Shown here: positions 23,609-31,548 of the stretch, piece by piece
Numbering within the stretch: the stretch's first letter is position 1
Layout of the letters: every line of letters starts with the position of its first letter
From: Nesterenkonia alkaliphila
GTDB taxonomy: Bacteria; Actinomycetota; Actinomycetes; Actinomycetales; Micrococcaceae
Assembly: GCF_009758175.1 (NCBI RefSeq)
Contig: NZ_WRPM01000018.1
Span: 1-36,618 of the forward strand
Reading direction: 5' to 3'
DNA length: 36,618 bases
The notes under the pieces: generated by a model
Told to the model about the DNA's origin: nothing
The model's database searches: none
Seen by the model: the letters and a program-made list of their open reading frames with translations, nothing else
Translations under genes and position numbers: made by a program

Positions 23609-23616
23609 CATCAGGT

Positions 23617-23649
23617 TGGCCGCTCAAATCAACACGGTTCGAGCGGCCA
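23617..23649 (+). terminator. Hairpin downstream of the tRNA
   Basis: TGGCCGCTC at 23617-23625 pairs perfectly with GAGCGGCCA at 23641-23649 across a 15-nt loop. It begins 9 bases after the tRNA CCA. There is no T-run, so termination or 3' processing protection is inferred from position only. Confidence 0.5.
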
Positions 23650-23662
23650 GCTGGATCTCGTG

Positions 23663-23668
23663 TAGAAT
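23663..23668 (+). promoter_or_regulatory. Extended -10 element for the Abi leader
   Basis: TAGAAT sits in a TGTGTAGAAT context, an extended -10 pattern. No good -35 is visible. Transcription would begin near 23675, just before the hairpin at 23680-23717. Called by eye only. Confidence 0.4.
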
Positions 23669-23679
23669 AGAGTCATCAT

Positions 23680-23725
23680 ATCCCCCACGCCTCTCACAGA
23701 AGCGCAACTTGGGGGATTTTTCTTT
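23680..23725 (+). terminator. Intrinsic terminator-like hairpin in the Abi gene leader
   Basis: ATCCCCCA at 23680-23687 pairs perfectly with TGGGGGAT at 23710-23717. An inner CGC/GCG pairing follows (23688-23690/23702-23704), and a T-rich run (TTTTTCTTT) comes directly after. It sits between the extended -10 and ATG 23748, so it could act as an attenuator or as the 3' end of a ~50-nt small RNA that accumulates upstream of the Abi gene. It may alternatively end readthrough from the tRNA. Confidence 0.6.
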
Positions 23726-23747
23726 CCCGTCTGACTAGACTCCTGAC

Positions 23748-24746
23748 ATGGCGAAGCGACGAATGCCCCGTGCCCGCGGAAGCAGACGCTTCGAGAAGCC
23801 GCCCCTGAGCTCGTCTGCGTTAGTGGATCTGCTCAGAAGCCGTGGACTTGCCATCACAGACGAAGCTCAGGCAGCCCCGCAGATCAGCAACATCGGCTAT
23901 TACCGCCTCTCTGCCTACATGGTCCCATTCCAACGTGGTCGTGATAATCATGGCTTCAAGCCGGGGGCAACATTCGAAGATGTGATGAGCCTCTACTCGT
24001 TTGACCGCCAGCTCCGGCTCCTCGTCCTGGATGCACTGGAGCACATTGAGGTCAGGTTGCGGGCGGCCGTGACTGACGAAATGTCACTGAAGCATCAGAA
24101 CGCCTTCTGGTACACCGAGCCGTCGTATTTCCGAGATTGGGCTCGGCACTCTGAGTTTCTGGATCAGGTGAGTGAACGCAGCCGACGTCAGCTCGAAGGC
24201 CGGCCTGAAGACCCCGGCGACGTACACAATTACCGGTCTGCCTTAGAACATTACTTGGTCACATATGGCGAACCGGAGTTCCCTCCCTCATGGATCATGA
24301 TGGAGGGGCTCACCTTCGGTCAGGTGAAGTCGCTCTATGACAACCTCCAGCAGCGTGAAGACTCGAACCGCATCGCCCGCCAGCTCGGCGTCCCCGGACC
24401 AGTGTTGACTTCCTGGCTGAGGACTTTTCTGCGGTTCCGGAACATCGGCGCCCACCATGGCCGCTTATGGAATGTCGTTCTTGGTGTCGCGCCTACGGCA
24501 CCAAAGAGCAAGTCCGTTCCTTGGCCGCGATCTCATGGGAAGATCACTGACCCTCGGCACGGTCCCATTCGGATATATCCAGGACTTGCAGCTATCCAGT
24601 CACTGTTGCTGACCACCGCCTCAGGCCTCACGTGGTCACAACGTCTCTATGAGTTGATTTCGGATTACCCGACCGTCCCTCAGCAAGCGATGGGGTTCCC
24701 AGCAGACTGGCACCACGAAAGGTTCTGGAACCTAACTTCCGAGTGA
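23748..24746 (+). CDS. Abi_2/AbiD-AbiF-family HEPN-type abortive infection protein
   Basis: This is a 332-aa Abi family protein. Characteristic blocks are NIGYYRLSAYMVPFQ at about 48-62, LYSFDRQLRLLVLDALEHIE at 82-101, VRLRAAV at 102-108, and the C-terminal RFRNIGAHHGRLWN at 229-242. The last contains the R-x4-H motif (Arg231-His236) typical of HEPN ribonucleases. Family members block phage propagation, probably by cleaving RNA, and often act as toxins. ATG 23748 lacks a strong Shine-Dalgarno sequence. It is a single gene between a tRNA and a terminator, a common place for small defence islets. No protein antitoxin is adjacent. Confidence 0.88.
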   Translation: MAKRRMPRARGSRRFEKPPLSSSALVDLLRSRGLAITDEAQAAPQISNIGYYRLSAYMVPFQRGRDNHGFKPGATFEDVMSLYSFDRQLRLLVLDALEHIEVRLRAAVTDEMSLKHQNAFWYTEPSYFRDWARHSEFLDQVSERSRRQLEGRPEDPGDVHNYRSALEHYLVTYGEPEFPPSWIMMEGLTFGQVKSLYDNLQQREDSNRIARQLGVPGPVLTSWLRTFLRFRNIGAHHGRLWNVVLGVAPTAPKSKSVPWPRSHGKITDPRHGPIRIYPGLAAIQSLLLTTASGLTWSQRLYELISDYPTVPQQAMGFPADWHHERFWNLTSE

Positions 24747-24752
24747 AGCAAC

Positions 24753-24770
24753 CTCCCGGCGCGGGAGGGG
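24753..24770 (+). terminator. Short GC-rich hairpin after the Abi gene
   Basis: CCTCCC at 24753-24758 pairs with GGGAGG at 24763-24768 with a 4-5 nt loop. It begins six bases after the Abi stop codon. A T-rich tract is weak (GGTCTTC). It is a probable transcript end. Confidence 0.5.
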
Positions 24771-24798
24771 TCTTCGGAGACACTGTGGCCTGCTGAAT

Positions 24799-24822
24799 GT
24801 GGTGGCCATTGTGGTGGCCATT
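24799..24822. repeat. Perfect tandem duplication of GTGGTGGCCATT
   Basis: The 12-bp unit occurs twice head to tail at 24799-24810 and 24811-24822. It lies at the unclear 5' end of the methyltransferase frame and may be regulatory or recombination-related. The GTGGCCA core also occurs in the operator repeat at the left end of the window. Confidence 0.5.
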
Positions 24823-25605
24823 TTGCTCCACATCCACCGATTCCGAGCGACGCCCACCGACAGAAGAAACTGCAAAACCCCAGGTCAGAGGACACCCGTC
24901 GACACCGACCGATTCCAGCAGAACCAGCTCAGGGGATCTTTTAATACGCATGCCGCCACCGGCCCATACAACGCGCACTATGACCGTCCTGCACTCCTTC
25001 AGCTCCTTGGCCACGTCGAGGGACTCTCAGTGCTCGACGCTGGCTGTGGCCCCGGGCTCTACGCCCAGGAGCTAACGGCACGCGGCGCCCGGGTTCTAGG
25101 GGTCGATGCCAGCCCTGAGATGATACGCCTGGCCAGCAAGCGCAACGGCGGCGGGGCAGAGTTCCGGGTTCACGATCTGGAGTCTCCGCTGGATTGGGCC
25201 GAGAACAAGTCATTCGACCGGATCGTCATGGCCCTGGTCCTGCATCATCTGCAGAACCCACGGTCAGTGCTCAGGGAGTTTCACCACGTCCTGCGTGATG
25301 ACGGTCGCCTGCTGCTCTCCACTGTGCACCCGGTGGCCGACTGGCGCCGGCTCGGCGGCAGCTACTTCGCTGATGAGCGAGTCCAGGAGACCTGGAGCCT
25401 AGGCCTTGAGGCCGAGTTCAGGCGAGCGCCTCTGACAGCGGTCATTGCTGACTTTACTGCCGCAGGATTCGCCATTGAGGCCCTAGTGGAGCCACAGCCT
25501 GCACCCTCTATGGAGGCCGAGTACCCCAAGCATGCTGAAAGACTCTCCGCGGAGCCCGGCTTCATTGCATTCTCCCTGATCAAGCACCCAAGCTCACAGG
25601 GCTGA
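24799..25605 (+). CDS. Class I SAM-dependent methyltransferase, start uncertain
   Basis: The Rossmann core is clear: VEGLSVLDAGCGPGLYAQEL (motif I), VLGVDASPEMIRLA (motif II), FDRIVMALVLHHLQNP and HHVLRDDGRLLLSTVHP. Homologous enzymes usually begin close to the SFNTHAATGPYNAHYDRP segment (about 24940-24990). In this frame the only initiators upstream are GTGs inside the tandem repeat at 24799, and the intervening ~45 codons look non-coding and include the repeat copy at 24873-24888. The 5' end may have been altered by recombination. Substrate is unknown. Confidence 0.8.
   Translation: MVAIVVAILLHIHRFRATPTDRRNCKTPGQRTPVDTDRFQQNQLRGSFNTHAATGPYNAHYDRPALLQLLGHVEGLSVLDAGCGPGLYAQELTARGARVLGVDASPEMIRLASKRNGGGAEFRVHDLESPLDWAENKSFDRIVMALVLHHLQNPRSVLREFHHVLRDDGRLLLSTVHPVADWRRLGGSYFADERVQETWSLGLEAEFRRAPLTAVIADFTAAGFAIEALVEPQPAPSMEAEYPKHAERLSAEPGFIAFSLIKHPSSQG
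24873..24888. repeat. 16-bp repeat, copy 2 (CAAAACCCCAGGTCAG)
   Basis: This copy matches 12210-12225 at 15 of 16 positions in the same orientation. It falls inside the poorly supported N-terminal codons of the methyltransferase frame. It could mark a recombination junction, be one arm of a lost terminator, or be chance. Confidence 0.3.
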
Positions 25606-25607
25606 GG

Positions 25608-27041
25608 CTATGCGCGGCTGATCTTCACCATATCCTCGCGGGGGACGACCTTGACCCGCTCACGCTCCACAGCGCCGGAGGAACTGGCCTGCTGGCCGAG
25701 GGAGAGTTCATGCTCATCCAGCTTCAGCCAGCCCTCCCAGGTGGTGTACTCGACGCCCCGGGACTCCAGCAGCTCAGTGACCGCATCCTCCTCGGGGTGC
25801 TGCGCCTCGGGCAGCCGGTCGGCATCGCTAATCAGGCACGCGATGGTCTCCATGGCGTCGCCCTTGGTGTGACCGATCAATCCCACCGGGCCGCGCTTGA
25901 TCCACCCGGTGGCGTAGGTGCCAGGGACGTGCCGGGCCTGATCATCAAGCACTCTGCCGGCCTCGTTGCGGATCACTCCGCGCTTCTCATCGAAGGGGAT
26001 GCCTTCTACCTCGGAGCCGAAGTAGCCCACTGCCCGGTAGACGGCTTGGACCTGGTAGTCCAGGTACTCTCCGGTGCCGGAGACGTTGCCGGTGCCGTCC
26101 AGCTCCATCCGCTCAAACCTGATCCCTGCCACCTTTCCGGTGCCGGAGCCATCGGGGTTCTTCCCCTCCAGAATCTCCACCGGCTGGTGCAGGAAGTGCA
26201 GGTGCAGCCGGCGGGAAGCCCCCGGCTGGCCGGACTCCTCGCGCTCCTGCTGTTCGATGAGCCAGTTGCCCAGAGTGTTGACCATGGTCTTGATCTGGTT
26301 ATTGGACTTGATGGCCTCATCGGAGGCCTCGTCGAAGTCGAAGTCCTCCTCGTTGAGCACAATGTCCACATCCCGGGAGTGGCTGAGCTCGCGCAGCTCC
26401 AGGGGGGTGAACTTCACCTGGGCGGGACCGCGGCGGCCGAAGACATGCACATCGGTGACCGGTGAAGCCTTCAGCCCCTGGTACACATTCTCCGGAATCT
26501 CGGTGCTCAGCAGGTCCTCGGCGTGTTTGGAGAGCACCCGGGCCACATCCAGGGCCACATTGCCGTTGCCGATGACTGCGACCTGCTCGGCATCCAGGGG
26601 CCACTCTCGGGGGTAGTCGGGGTGCCCGTCGTACCAGGAGACAAAATCCGCCGCCCCGTAGGAGCCCTCCAGGTCAATCCCGGGGAGGTCCAGCTCGGCG
26701 TCCTTGATGGCACCTGTGGCGAAGATGACGGCGTCGTAATGTGCTCTCAGATCCTCAATGCTCAGGTCAGTGCCGATATTCACATTGCCCAGCAGCCGGA
26801 TATCGCCCCGGTCCAGCACCTTGTGCAGAGCCTTGACGATACCTTTGATCCGCGGGTGATCGGGCGCCACACCGTAACGGATCAGCCCGAAGGGCGCGGG
26901 GTAGCGGTCGAAGAGGTCGATGCTGAAGCGCAGATCGTGCTTCTTCTGGGCCTTGGCCAGGATGTCCGAGGCGTAGACCCCGGCGGGGCCTGCCCCGACA
27001 ACGGCGACGCGGATGGGCCGGGAGCGGAAAGTCTCAGACAC
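25608..27041 (-). CDS. fprA: Ferredoxin/flavodoxin-NADP+ reductase, FprA type
   Basis: The 477-aa flavoenzyme is homologous to adrenodoxin reductase and mycobacterial FprA. The FAD-binding motif is VAVVGAGPAGVYASDILAK, the family block is YPAPFGLIRYGVAPDHPRIK, and the NADP motif is AVIGNGNVALDVARVLS; GRRGPAQVKFTPLELREL and ATGWIKRGPVGLIGHTKGD complete the set. It moves electrons between NADPH and ferredoxin for P450s or iron-sulfur enzymes. It is single-gene, with a palindrome 47 bp upstream of its start that could be an iron-responsive operator. Confidence 0.95.
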   Translation of the reverse strand: MSETFRSRPIRVAVVGAGPAGVYASDILAKAQKKHDLRFSIDLFDRYPAPFGLIRYGVAPDHPRIKGIVKALHKVLDRGDIRLLGNVNIGTDLSIEDLRAHYDAVIFATGAIKDAELDLPGIDLEGSYGAADFVSWYDGHPDYPREWPLDAEQVAVIGNGNVALDVARVLSKHAEDLLSTEIPENVYQGLKASPVTDVHVFGRRGPAQVKFTPLELRELSHSRDVDIVLNEEDFDFDEASDEAIKSNNQIKTMVNTLGNWLIEQQEREESGQPGASRRLHLHFLHQPVEILEGKNPDGSGTGKVAGIRFERMELDGTGNVSGTGEYLDYQVQAVYRAVGYFGSEVEGIPFDEKRGVIRNEAGRVLDDQARHVPGTYATGWIKRGPVGLIGHTKGDAMETIACLISDADRLPEAQHPEEDAVTELLESRGVEYTTWEGWLKLDEHELSLGQQASSSGAVERERVKVVPREDMVKISRA

Positions 27042-27087
27042 TGTGCGGCGGGTTTCCTTTCAATGTGCGCACTGCAGGCGCGCGAAT

Positions 27088-27100
27088 TTACCTCAGGTAA
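27088..27100. promoter_or_regulatory. Palindrome upstream of fprA, possible DtxR/IdeR-like site
   Basis: TTACCT-C-AGGTAA is a perfect inverted repeat with a one-base centre. The overlapping AGGTAAGTATGCCTTA also has paired AGGT/CCTTA halves like weak iron-regulator boxes. It sits 47 bp upstream of the fprA start in a 292-bp divergent gap with no gene. Match to the DtxR/IdeR consensus is only partial. Confidence 0.35.
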
Positions 27101-27333
27101 GTATGCCTTATTGGTCAACGCCACGGCGCCGGCATGTTCTTCCCCGGAGCTGAAACCAGCTGAGATACTGCCCACGGTGGGCACTCAAGAACCGCACCCG
27201 CCGGGATAGGGTGTAAGAAAGAGCGAGCCAGGGCCCTGACCTCCGGGTTCCGCACAAAACCTGAGGCATCTGTGCGGCCCATATCAGGCAGCGCCCGGCG
27301 TGCGGGCTAGCAGAAGACAGGAAGCGAGCGAAC

Positions 27334-27762
27334 GTGGCGGAGATGTTCCTGGAGAAGTTCAAGGCCCTGGTCCCACAGTACCTGGACGATGAATGGACAC
27401 CGCGAGAAGGGTACTCCCGGCAGGAGCTGGCGGAGCTGCTGGCCGACTCCGAGCTGCCAGACCGCACCCGGCTTCCACTGGTGCTGGAGGAGCTGTACCT
27501 GGCACTGGGACGCTGCGAGGAGATCCTGGAGGCCTACCACTTCATCTTCGACCCGGACGAGCTGGTCACCGAGGAGGGGTACCTGCTGTTCCTGGAGGAT
27601 GAGGAGGAGCGCTGGGTCTGGGGCGTGGAGGCCGCTGACCTCAAAGTGCCGGACCCGATCATCCACCGTCGCAATAATGACAAGCACGAATGGACCTCGG
27701 AGGGCGCCACCGTCAGTGAGTTCCTGTTCGACCTCCTCGAGTTCTCCTTCGAAGAGGACTGA
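27334..27762 (+). CDS. SUKH (SMI1/KNR4)-like protein
   Basis: The 142-aa, very acidic, single-domain protein has the pattern LPLVLEELYLALGRCEEIL, then EGYLLFLEDEEERWVWGV and a C-terminal TVSEFLFDLLEFSFEED. This resembles SUKH superfamily proteins, many of which are immunity proteins of polymorphic toxins; others have housekeeping roles. No toxin gene is next to it. GTG 27334 is used (ATG 27343 also possible). It ends one base before the HIT gene start. Confidence 0.65.
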   Translation: MAEMFLEKFKALVPQYLDDEWTPREGYSRQELAELLADSELPDRTRLPLVLEELYLALGRCEEILEAYHFIFDPDELVTEEGYLLFLEDEEERWVWGVEAADLKVPDPIIHRRNNDKHEWTSEGATVSEFLFDLLEFSFEED

Positions 27763-27763
27763 G

Positions 27764-28267
27764 ATGGAGAACAGCGCCCCACTCTGGTCCTCACACGCCC
27801 CCGAGGACTATGTGTGCCCCTTCTGCCAGTTCGCCGCTGGGGACACCTCGGATCCGGGAAACCGCTGCGAGCTCACCGACCTGGTCTACCAGGACGAGGA
27901 CCTGCTGGTACTCATCGCCTGCGACGGGTTCGGTCCGCACGCCGGGCACGCGATGATCATCCCTGCGGCGCACCGCGAGGCGCTCTACGACTTGGAGGAT
28001 GATCTGCTGGCAAAGATCAGCATCTTCTCCCGGGATGTGGCCCTTGCCATTAAGCTGGCTTGGAATCCGGAGGGGACCTCAGTGCGCCAGCATAATGAGC
28101 CGGCGGGGAACCAGCATGTCTGGCACTACCATCTGCACGTCTTCCCGCGCTACAGCGATGACATGCTCTACCGGCAGATCCGGCACCCACTGGGGGTGGA
28201 GTACCGGGCGAAACTCGCCAAGGAGCTCAGGGCCGCCCTGGACCAGGTGCTGAGTCGGCGCTCCTAA
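27764..28267 (+). CDS. HIT-family nucleotide hydrolase/transferase
   Basis: The 167-aa protein has the histidine triad H-x-H-x-H in QHVWHYHLHVFPRY and an N-terminal CPFC pair (YVCPFCQFA), a zinc-site remnant common in this family. GHAMIIPAAHREALYDL is the conserved block before the triad. HIT enzymes cleave nucleoside phosphoramidates or diadenosine polyphosphates. It starts one base after the SUKH-like gene, so they form one operon, and its end overlaps the convergent polyprenyl synthase stop by four bases. Confidence 0.9.
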   Translation: MENSAPLWSSHAPEDYVCPFCQFAAGDTSDPGNRCELTDLVYQDEDLLVLIACDGFGPHAGHAMIIPAAHREALYDLEDDLLAKISIFSRDVALAIKLAWNPEGTSVRQHNEPAGNQHVWHYHLHVFPRYSDDMLYRQIRHPLGVEYRAKLAKELRAALDQVLSRRS

Positions 28268-29295
28268 CCCTTACGGTCGACCACGGCGTCAGCGAAGTTC
28301 AGCAGGGCTGACTTCACCGTGGACTCCGGCAGCGGGCCGATTGCCGCCTTAGCCTTATCCGCCCAGCCCTGAGCAATGGCCCAGGACTCCTCAGTCACCG
28401 GATGGGCCACCAGGGCTGCAACAGCCTCGGCCAACTCTGCGTCTCCGCTGAGGTCTCCCTGCACCCGGGTCAGCACCGCGCGGGCTTCGGGGTCCTGCTC
28501 AGCCGCGCGGCGCAGCAGCAGCACCGGGAGGGTGGGCACGCCTTCACGTAAGTCGGTGCCGGGGGTTTTCCCGGAGGCTGCCGGGTCGGCGGTGATGTCG
28601 ATGACGTCGTCAGCCAGCTGGAATGCGATCCCCACTGCCTCACCGTATTCTCTGAGACTTCGGGTGGTCTCCGGGGCTGCCCCGCCGAAGAGCCCTCCGA
28701 GACGCGCGGCAGCCGCCACCAGGGAGCCGGTCTTGTCCGCGATCACCTGCAGATAGTGCTCATAGGGGTCCTCGCCTGGGCGGGGCCCCACGGATTCGTG
28801 CAGCTGCCCCATCACCAGCCGTTCGAAGGTGTCGGCTTGGATCTGCGATCCCTCCTCGTCGAGCTGGGTCATCAGCTGGGAGGCGCGGGCCAGGATGAGA
28901 TCCCCAGTGAGGATGGCCACCGAGTTGCCCCAGACTTCATGGGCGCTGGGGGCACCCCGGCGCAGCGGCGCCGAGTCCATCACGTCGTCGTGGTAGAGCG
29001 TGGCCAGATGGGTCATCTCCATGACTACCGCGGCCTGCAACACATGAGCATTGGTTCCGCTGCCGAGCATGGAGGTAAGGATGGTCAGCAGCGGCCGGAC
29101 CCGTTTGCCGCCGGCCTCTGCCAGATAGCGCGCTGCAGTGTTGGCGAGCTCATCGGTGCTGGAGAGCGCGGCCAGCAGCTGGTTCTCCACGGCGTCGAGG
29201 GCCTCAGTCACCTCGGCCGAGAGCTGCGGATCATCAGCGAGCACGTCGAACCCGGCCGGGAGGGTGACGGAGGCGGGGAGGGAGTCTTCGGTCAT
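28264..29295 (-). CDS. Long-chain polyprenyl diphosphate synthase
   Basis: The 343-aa trans-prenyltransferase has both aspartate-rich motifs: DDVMD in LYHDDVMDSAPLRRGAPS and DDVID in FQLADDVIDITAD. It also has GGKRVRP for diphosphate binding. The length and neighbours (menG upstream, men genes beyond) point to the enzyme that makes the menaquinone side chain. Chain length cannot be fixed by eye. ATG 29295 is taken; TTG 29304 or a longer ORF start at 29433 would overlap menG. It is 11 bp after menG and probably co-transcribed. Confidence 0.93.
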   Translation of the reverse strand: MTEDSLPASVTLPAGFDVLADDPQLSAEVTEALDAVENQLLAALSSTDELANTAARYLAEAGGKRVRPLLTILTSMLGSGTNAHVLQAAVVMEMTHLATLYHDDVMDSAPLRRGAPSAHEVWGNSVAILTGDLILARASQLMTQLDEEGSQIQADTFERLVMGQLHESVGPRPGEDPYEHYLQVIADKTGSLVAAAARLGGLFGGAAPETTRSLREYGEAVGIAFQLADDVIDITADPAASGKTPGTDLREGVPTLPVLLLRRAAEQDPEARAVLTRVQGDLSGDAELAEAVAALVAHPVTEESWAIAQGWADKAKAAIGPLPESTVKSALLNFADAVVDRKG

Positions 29296-29306
29296 CGTGG
29301 TCAAGC

Positions 29307-30026
29307 CTAGCTGTTCCCACCGGGCTTGAACGCGCGGTGAATGGCTACAATGCCTCCACTGAGGTTGCGGTAGCGCACCTGAGACCAGCCAACCTGTTCC
29401 ATGAGCGCGGCAAGGTGGTCCTGGTCCGGCCACGCGCGGATGGACTCAGCCAGGTAGACGTAGGCATCCGGATTGGAGGAGATCGCCTGGGCCACAGGCG
29501 GCAGGGCGCGCATCAGGTACTCGTTGTAGAGCACATTGAACGGCTTGAACGTGGGGTCGGAGAACTCCATAACAGCCAACCGCCCGCCTGGCTTGGTCAC
29601 CCGCAGCATCTCGCTCAGTCCCACCAGGGTGTCCTCAATATTGCGCAGGCCGAAGCTGATGGTCACAGCGTCAAAGCTGTCATCGGCAAAGGGCAGGTTC
29701 ATACCGTCCCCGGCAACAAAGCTCAGCTCGGGGTGCTTACGTTTGCCCACCTGGAGCATACCCAGGGAGAAGTCACAGGCCACGGCAGTTGCTCCGGCCT
29801 GCTGGAACGGCAGGGTGGAGACCCCGGTGCCGGCGGCTAGGTCCAGCACGTACTCGCCGGGCTGGACCTCCAGCGCCTGGGTGAGCTTCTTCCGCCAGCG
29901 CCGGTCCTGGCCCAGGGAGAGCACATCATTGGTGAGGTCGTAGCGCTCTGCCACCTGATCGAACATGCTGGCGACGTCCTGGGGCTTCTTGTCCAGGTCA
30001 GCCCTGGTGCCGGTGCGGGGATTCAC
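29307..30026 (-). CDS. menG: Demethylmenaquinone methyltransferase
   Basis: This is a 239-aa UbiE/MenG-type SAM methyltransferase: [20 protein letters not shown] at the N-terminus, [13 protein letters not shown] as motif I, and [16 protein letters not shown], then [17 protein letters not shown]. It does the last step of menaquinone synthesis, adding the ring methyl group. It is divergent from menF with a 44-bp gap that must hold both promoters. The polyprenyl synthase follows on the same strand. Confidence 0.95.
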   Translation of the reverse strand: MNPRTGTRADLDKKPQDVASMFDQVAERYDLTNDVLSLGQDRRWRKKLTQALEVQPGEYVLDLAAGTGVSTLPFQQAGATAVACDFSLGMLQVGKRKHPELSFVAGDGMNLPFADDSFDAVTISFGLRNIEDTLVGLSEMLRVTKPGGRLAVMEFSDPTFKPFNVLYNEYLMRALPPVAQAISSNPDAYVYLAESIRAWPDQDHLAALMEQVGWSQVRYRNLSGGIVAIHRAFKPGGNS

Positions 30027-30070
30027 CCCAGCATTCTCGCATGAGCTGGGCCGCGTAAGATGGTCTGGCT

Positions 30071-31399
30071 ATGACCTCAGCCCCCGCCACCCTGCACCTC
30101 CAGGCGGCGGAGGTGGATCTTCCGGGCGGAGTGAACGCACTGCTGCCCCATACGGACCCCTCTGGGGTCTGGGTCCGCGAGGGAGAGGGGCTGATCGGAC
30201 TGGGAGCTGCTGCCTCAGCCACTGCCACCGGTCCCCGCCGTTTCGCCGAACTCGCAGCATTCTGGGAGTCTGTGGCGGTCGCTGAGGCGGACTTCGGTGC
30301 TGAATCATCCGTGGAGACCGATACAACACCGGAATCGGGCATATCGAGCTCCGGAGCAGGCTTACTGACCGGATTCGTTTCGGTGACCTTCTCCGCAGAC
30401 TCTTCCTATGCCTCACATCTGGTGGTGCCAGAGGTGCTGATCAGGCACGACGACGCCGCCACTACCCTGATCACCGCCACTGGGGAGCCTGAGCCGCTCA
30501 GCGAGACTCTGGCCCGCCACGGCCTTGAGCTTGGGGAGGTTGGTGCTCTCCCCCAGCTGCTCCCGAGCGGGCCAGCGCTCAGCCTGCCGGCCACTGCACT
30601 GAAACCCGGCACCCAGTCCGAGCGCCAGCACCTCAGCGCCGTTTCCGCGGGACTCTCGGCGATTGCCCAGGGGACCGTGGAGAAGCTGGTGCTGGCACGC
30701 GATGTGGTGGTCTCCGCCGAGGCTCCGCTGCCGCTGGGGGCAGTGCTGGCCAGACTGGCTCAGGCCTACCCGCAGACCTGGACCTACCGGGTGGGCGAGG
30801 TGCTCGGTGCCACACCGGAGATGCTGGTGCGCGTGCGCGGCGCCCAGCTGTCCTCCCGGGTATTGGCAGGCACCATCAGCCGCCGCGATGATGCGGCGGG
30901 CTTGGTGGGCGATGCCAAGCAGCACCGGGAGCACGATCTGGCCGTGCAGTCCCTGCTCAATGGTCTGGGTCCGCTCACCGAGTCTCTCCAGTCCCCGGCC
31001 GACCCGGGGGTGCTGGAGCTGCCGAATGTCTACCACCTGGTCAGCGACGTCAGCGGCAGGCTGGCAGCGGACCCCTCAGGCAGGCTGCCCGGCCCACTGC
31101 AGGTGGCGGAGGCGGCCCACCCCACCGCGGCAGTCTGTGGGACGCCCTCAGCCGCGGCCGCCCAGCTGATCACCCAGCTGGAGGCAATGGACCGGGGCCC
31201 CTATGCCGGGCCGGTTGGCTGGCTGGATGCTGCCGGCAATGCGGACTTCGGGATCGCACTGCGCGGCGGGCTGCTGGAGGATGAGAGCACCATCCGAATC
31301 TGCGCCGGAGGCGGAATCGTGGAGGGCTCAGAACCGGAGAGTGAACTCGCCGAGACCGAGATCAAACTCACACCAATGTTGGGCGCCCTCGGTCTCTGA
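30071..31399 (+). CDS. menF: Isochorismate synthase
   Basis: The 442-aa protein has a C-terminal chorismate-binding domain with VEKLVLARDV, LSSRVLAGTISRR, HREHDLAVQSLLNGL, HPTAAVCGTPSAAAAQLI and ALRGGLLEDESTIRICAGGG. The last part carries the metal-binding glutamates typical of isochorismate/anthranilate synthases. It commits chorismate to menaquinone, supplying MenD. The gene is divergent from menG and convergent with menD, so its operon is its own. An entC-like siderophore role is less likely, given menC, menD and menG nearby. Confidence 0.92.
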   Translation: MTSAPATLHLQAAEVDLPGGVNALLPHTDPSGVWVREGEGLIGLGAAASATATGPRRFAELAAFWESVAVAEADFGAESSVETDTTPESGISSSGAGLLTGFVSVTFSADSSYASHLVVPEVLIRHDDAATTLITATGEPEPLSETLARHGLELGEVGALPQLLPSGPALSLPATALKPGTQSERQHLSAVSAGLSAIAQGTVEKLVLARDVVVSAEAPLPLGAVLARLAQAYPQTWTYRVGEVLGATPEMLVRVRGAQLSSRVLAGTISRRDDAAGLVGDAKQHREHDLAVQSLLNGLGPLTESLQSPADPGVLELPNVYHLVSDVSGRLAADPSGRLPGPLQVAEAAHPTAAVCGTPSAAAAQLITQLEAMDRGPYAGPVGWLDAAGNADFGIALRGGLLEDESTIRICAGGGIVEGSEPESELAETEIKLTPMLGALGL

Positions 31400-31523
31400 G
31401 CTCTTCGGTGAGGATCTGCTCCCATCCGGTGGGCTCAATGCCGAAGCGCTCGGTGGTGGCTGAGTGGTCCAGCAGGAATGGCTTCTCCCACTGGTGCAGC
31501 ATCCACCGGGGCCTAGTGACGGT
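31368..31523 (-). pseudogene. C-terminal remnant resembling NAD-dependent epimerase
   Basis: On the reverse strand, after the menD stop, a frame gives VTRPRWMLHQWEKPFLLDHS, then ATTERFGIEPTGWEQILTEE. The pattern [H/E]-PF-LLD-S-A-x-x-x-RFGIEP looks like the C-terminus of SDR-type epimerases. The N-terminal Rossmann part is absent, and the stretch overlaps the menF 3' end by 32 bp. It may be a decayed gene, or coincidence. Confidence 0.35.
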
Positions 31524-31548
31524 GCGGCCCAGAGCGGGTTGAGCAGGC

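Noticed and set aside
23421-23627. Reverse-strand ORF of 68 codons over the tRNA intron
   Set aside because: It lies fully on the structured intron and tRNA exon; the composition is that of random translation and no start context is visible.
25710-26465. Forward ORF of 251 codons inside fprA
   Set aside because: It is antisense to a strongly conserved flavoprotein and shows no motifs.
29296-29433. Longer start for the polyprenyl synthase
   Set aside because: It would overlap menG almost fully and adds a Trp/Pro/Arg-rich stretch unlike the family.
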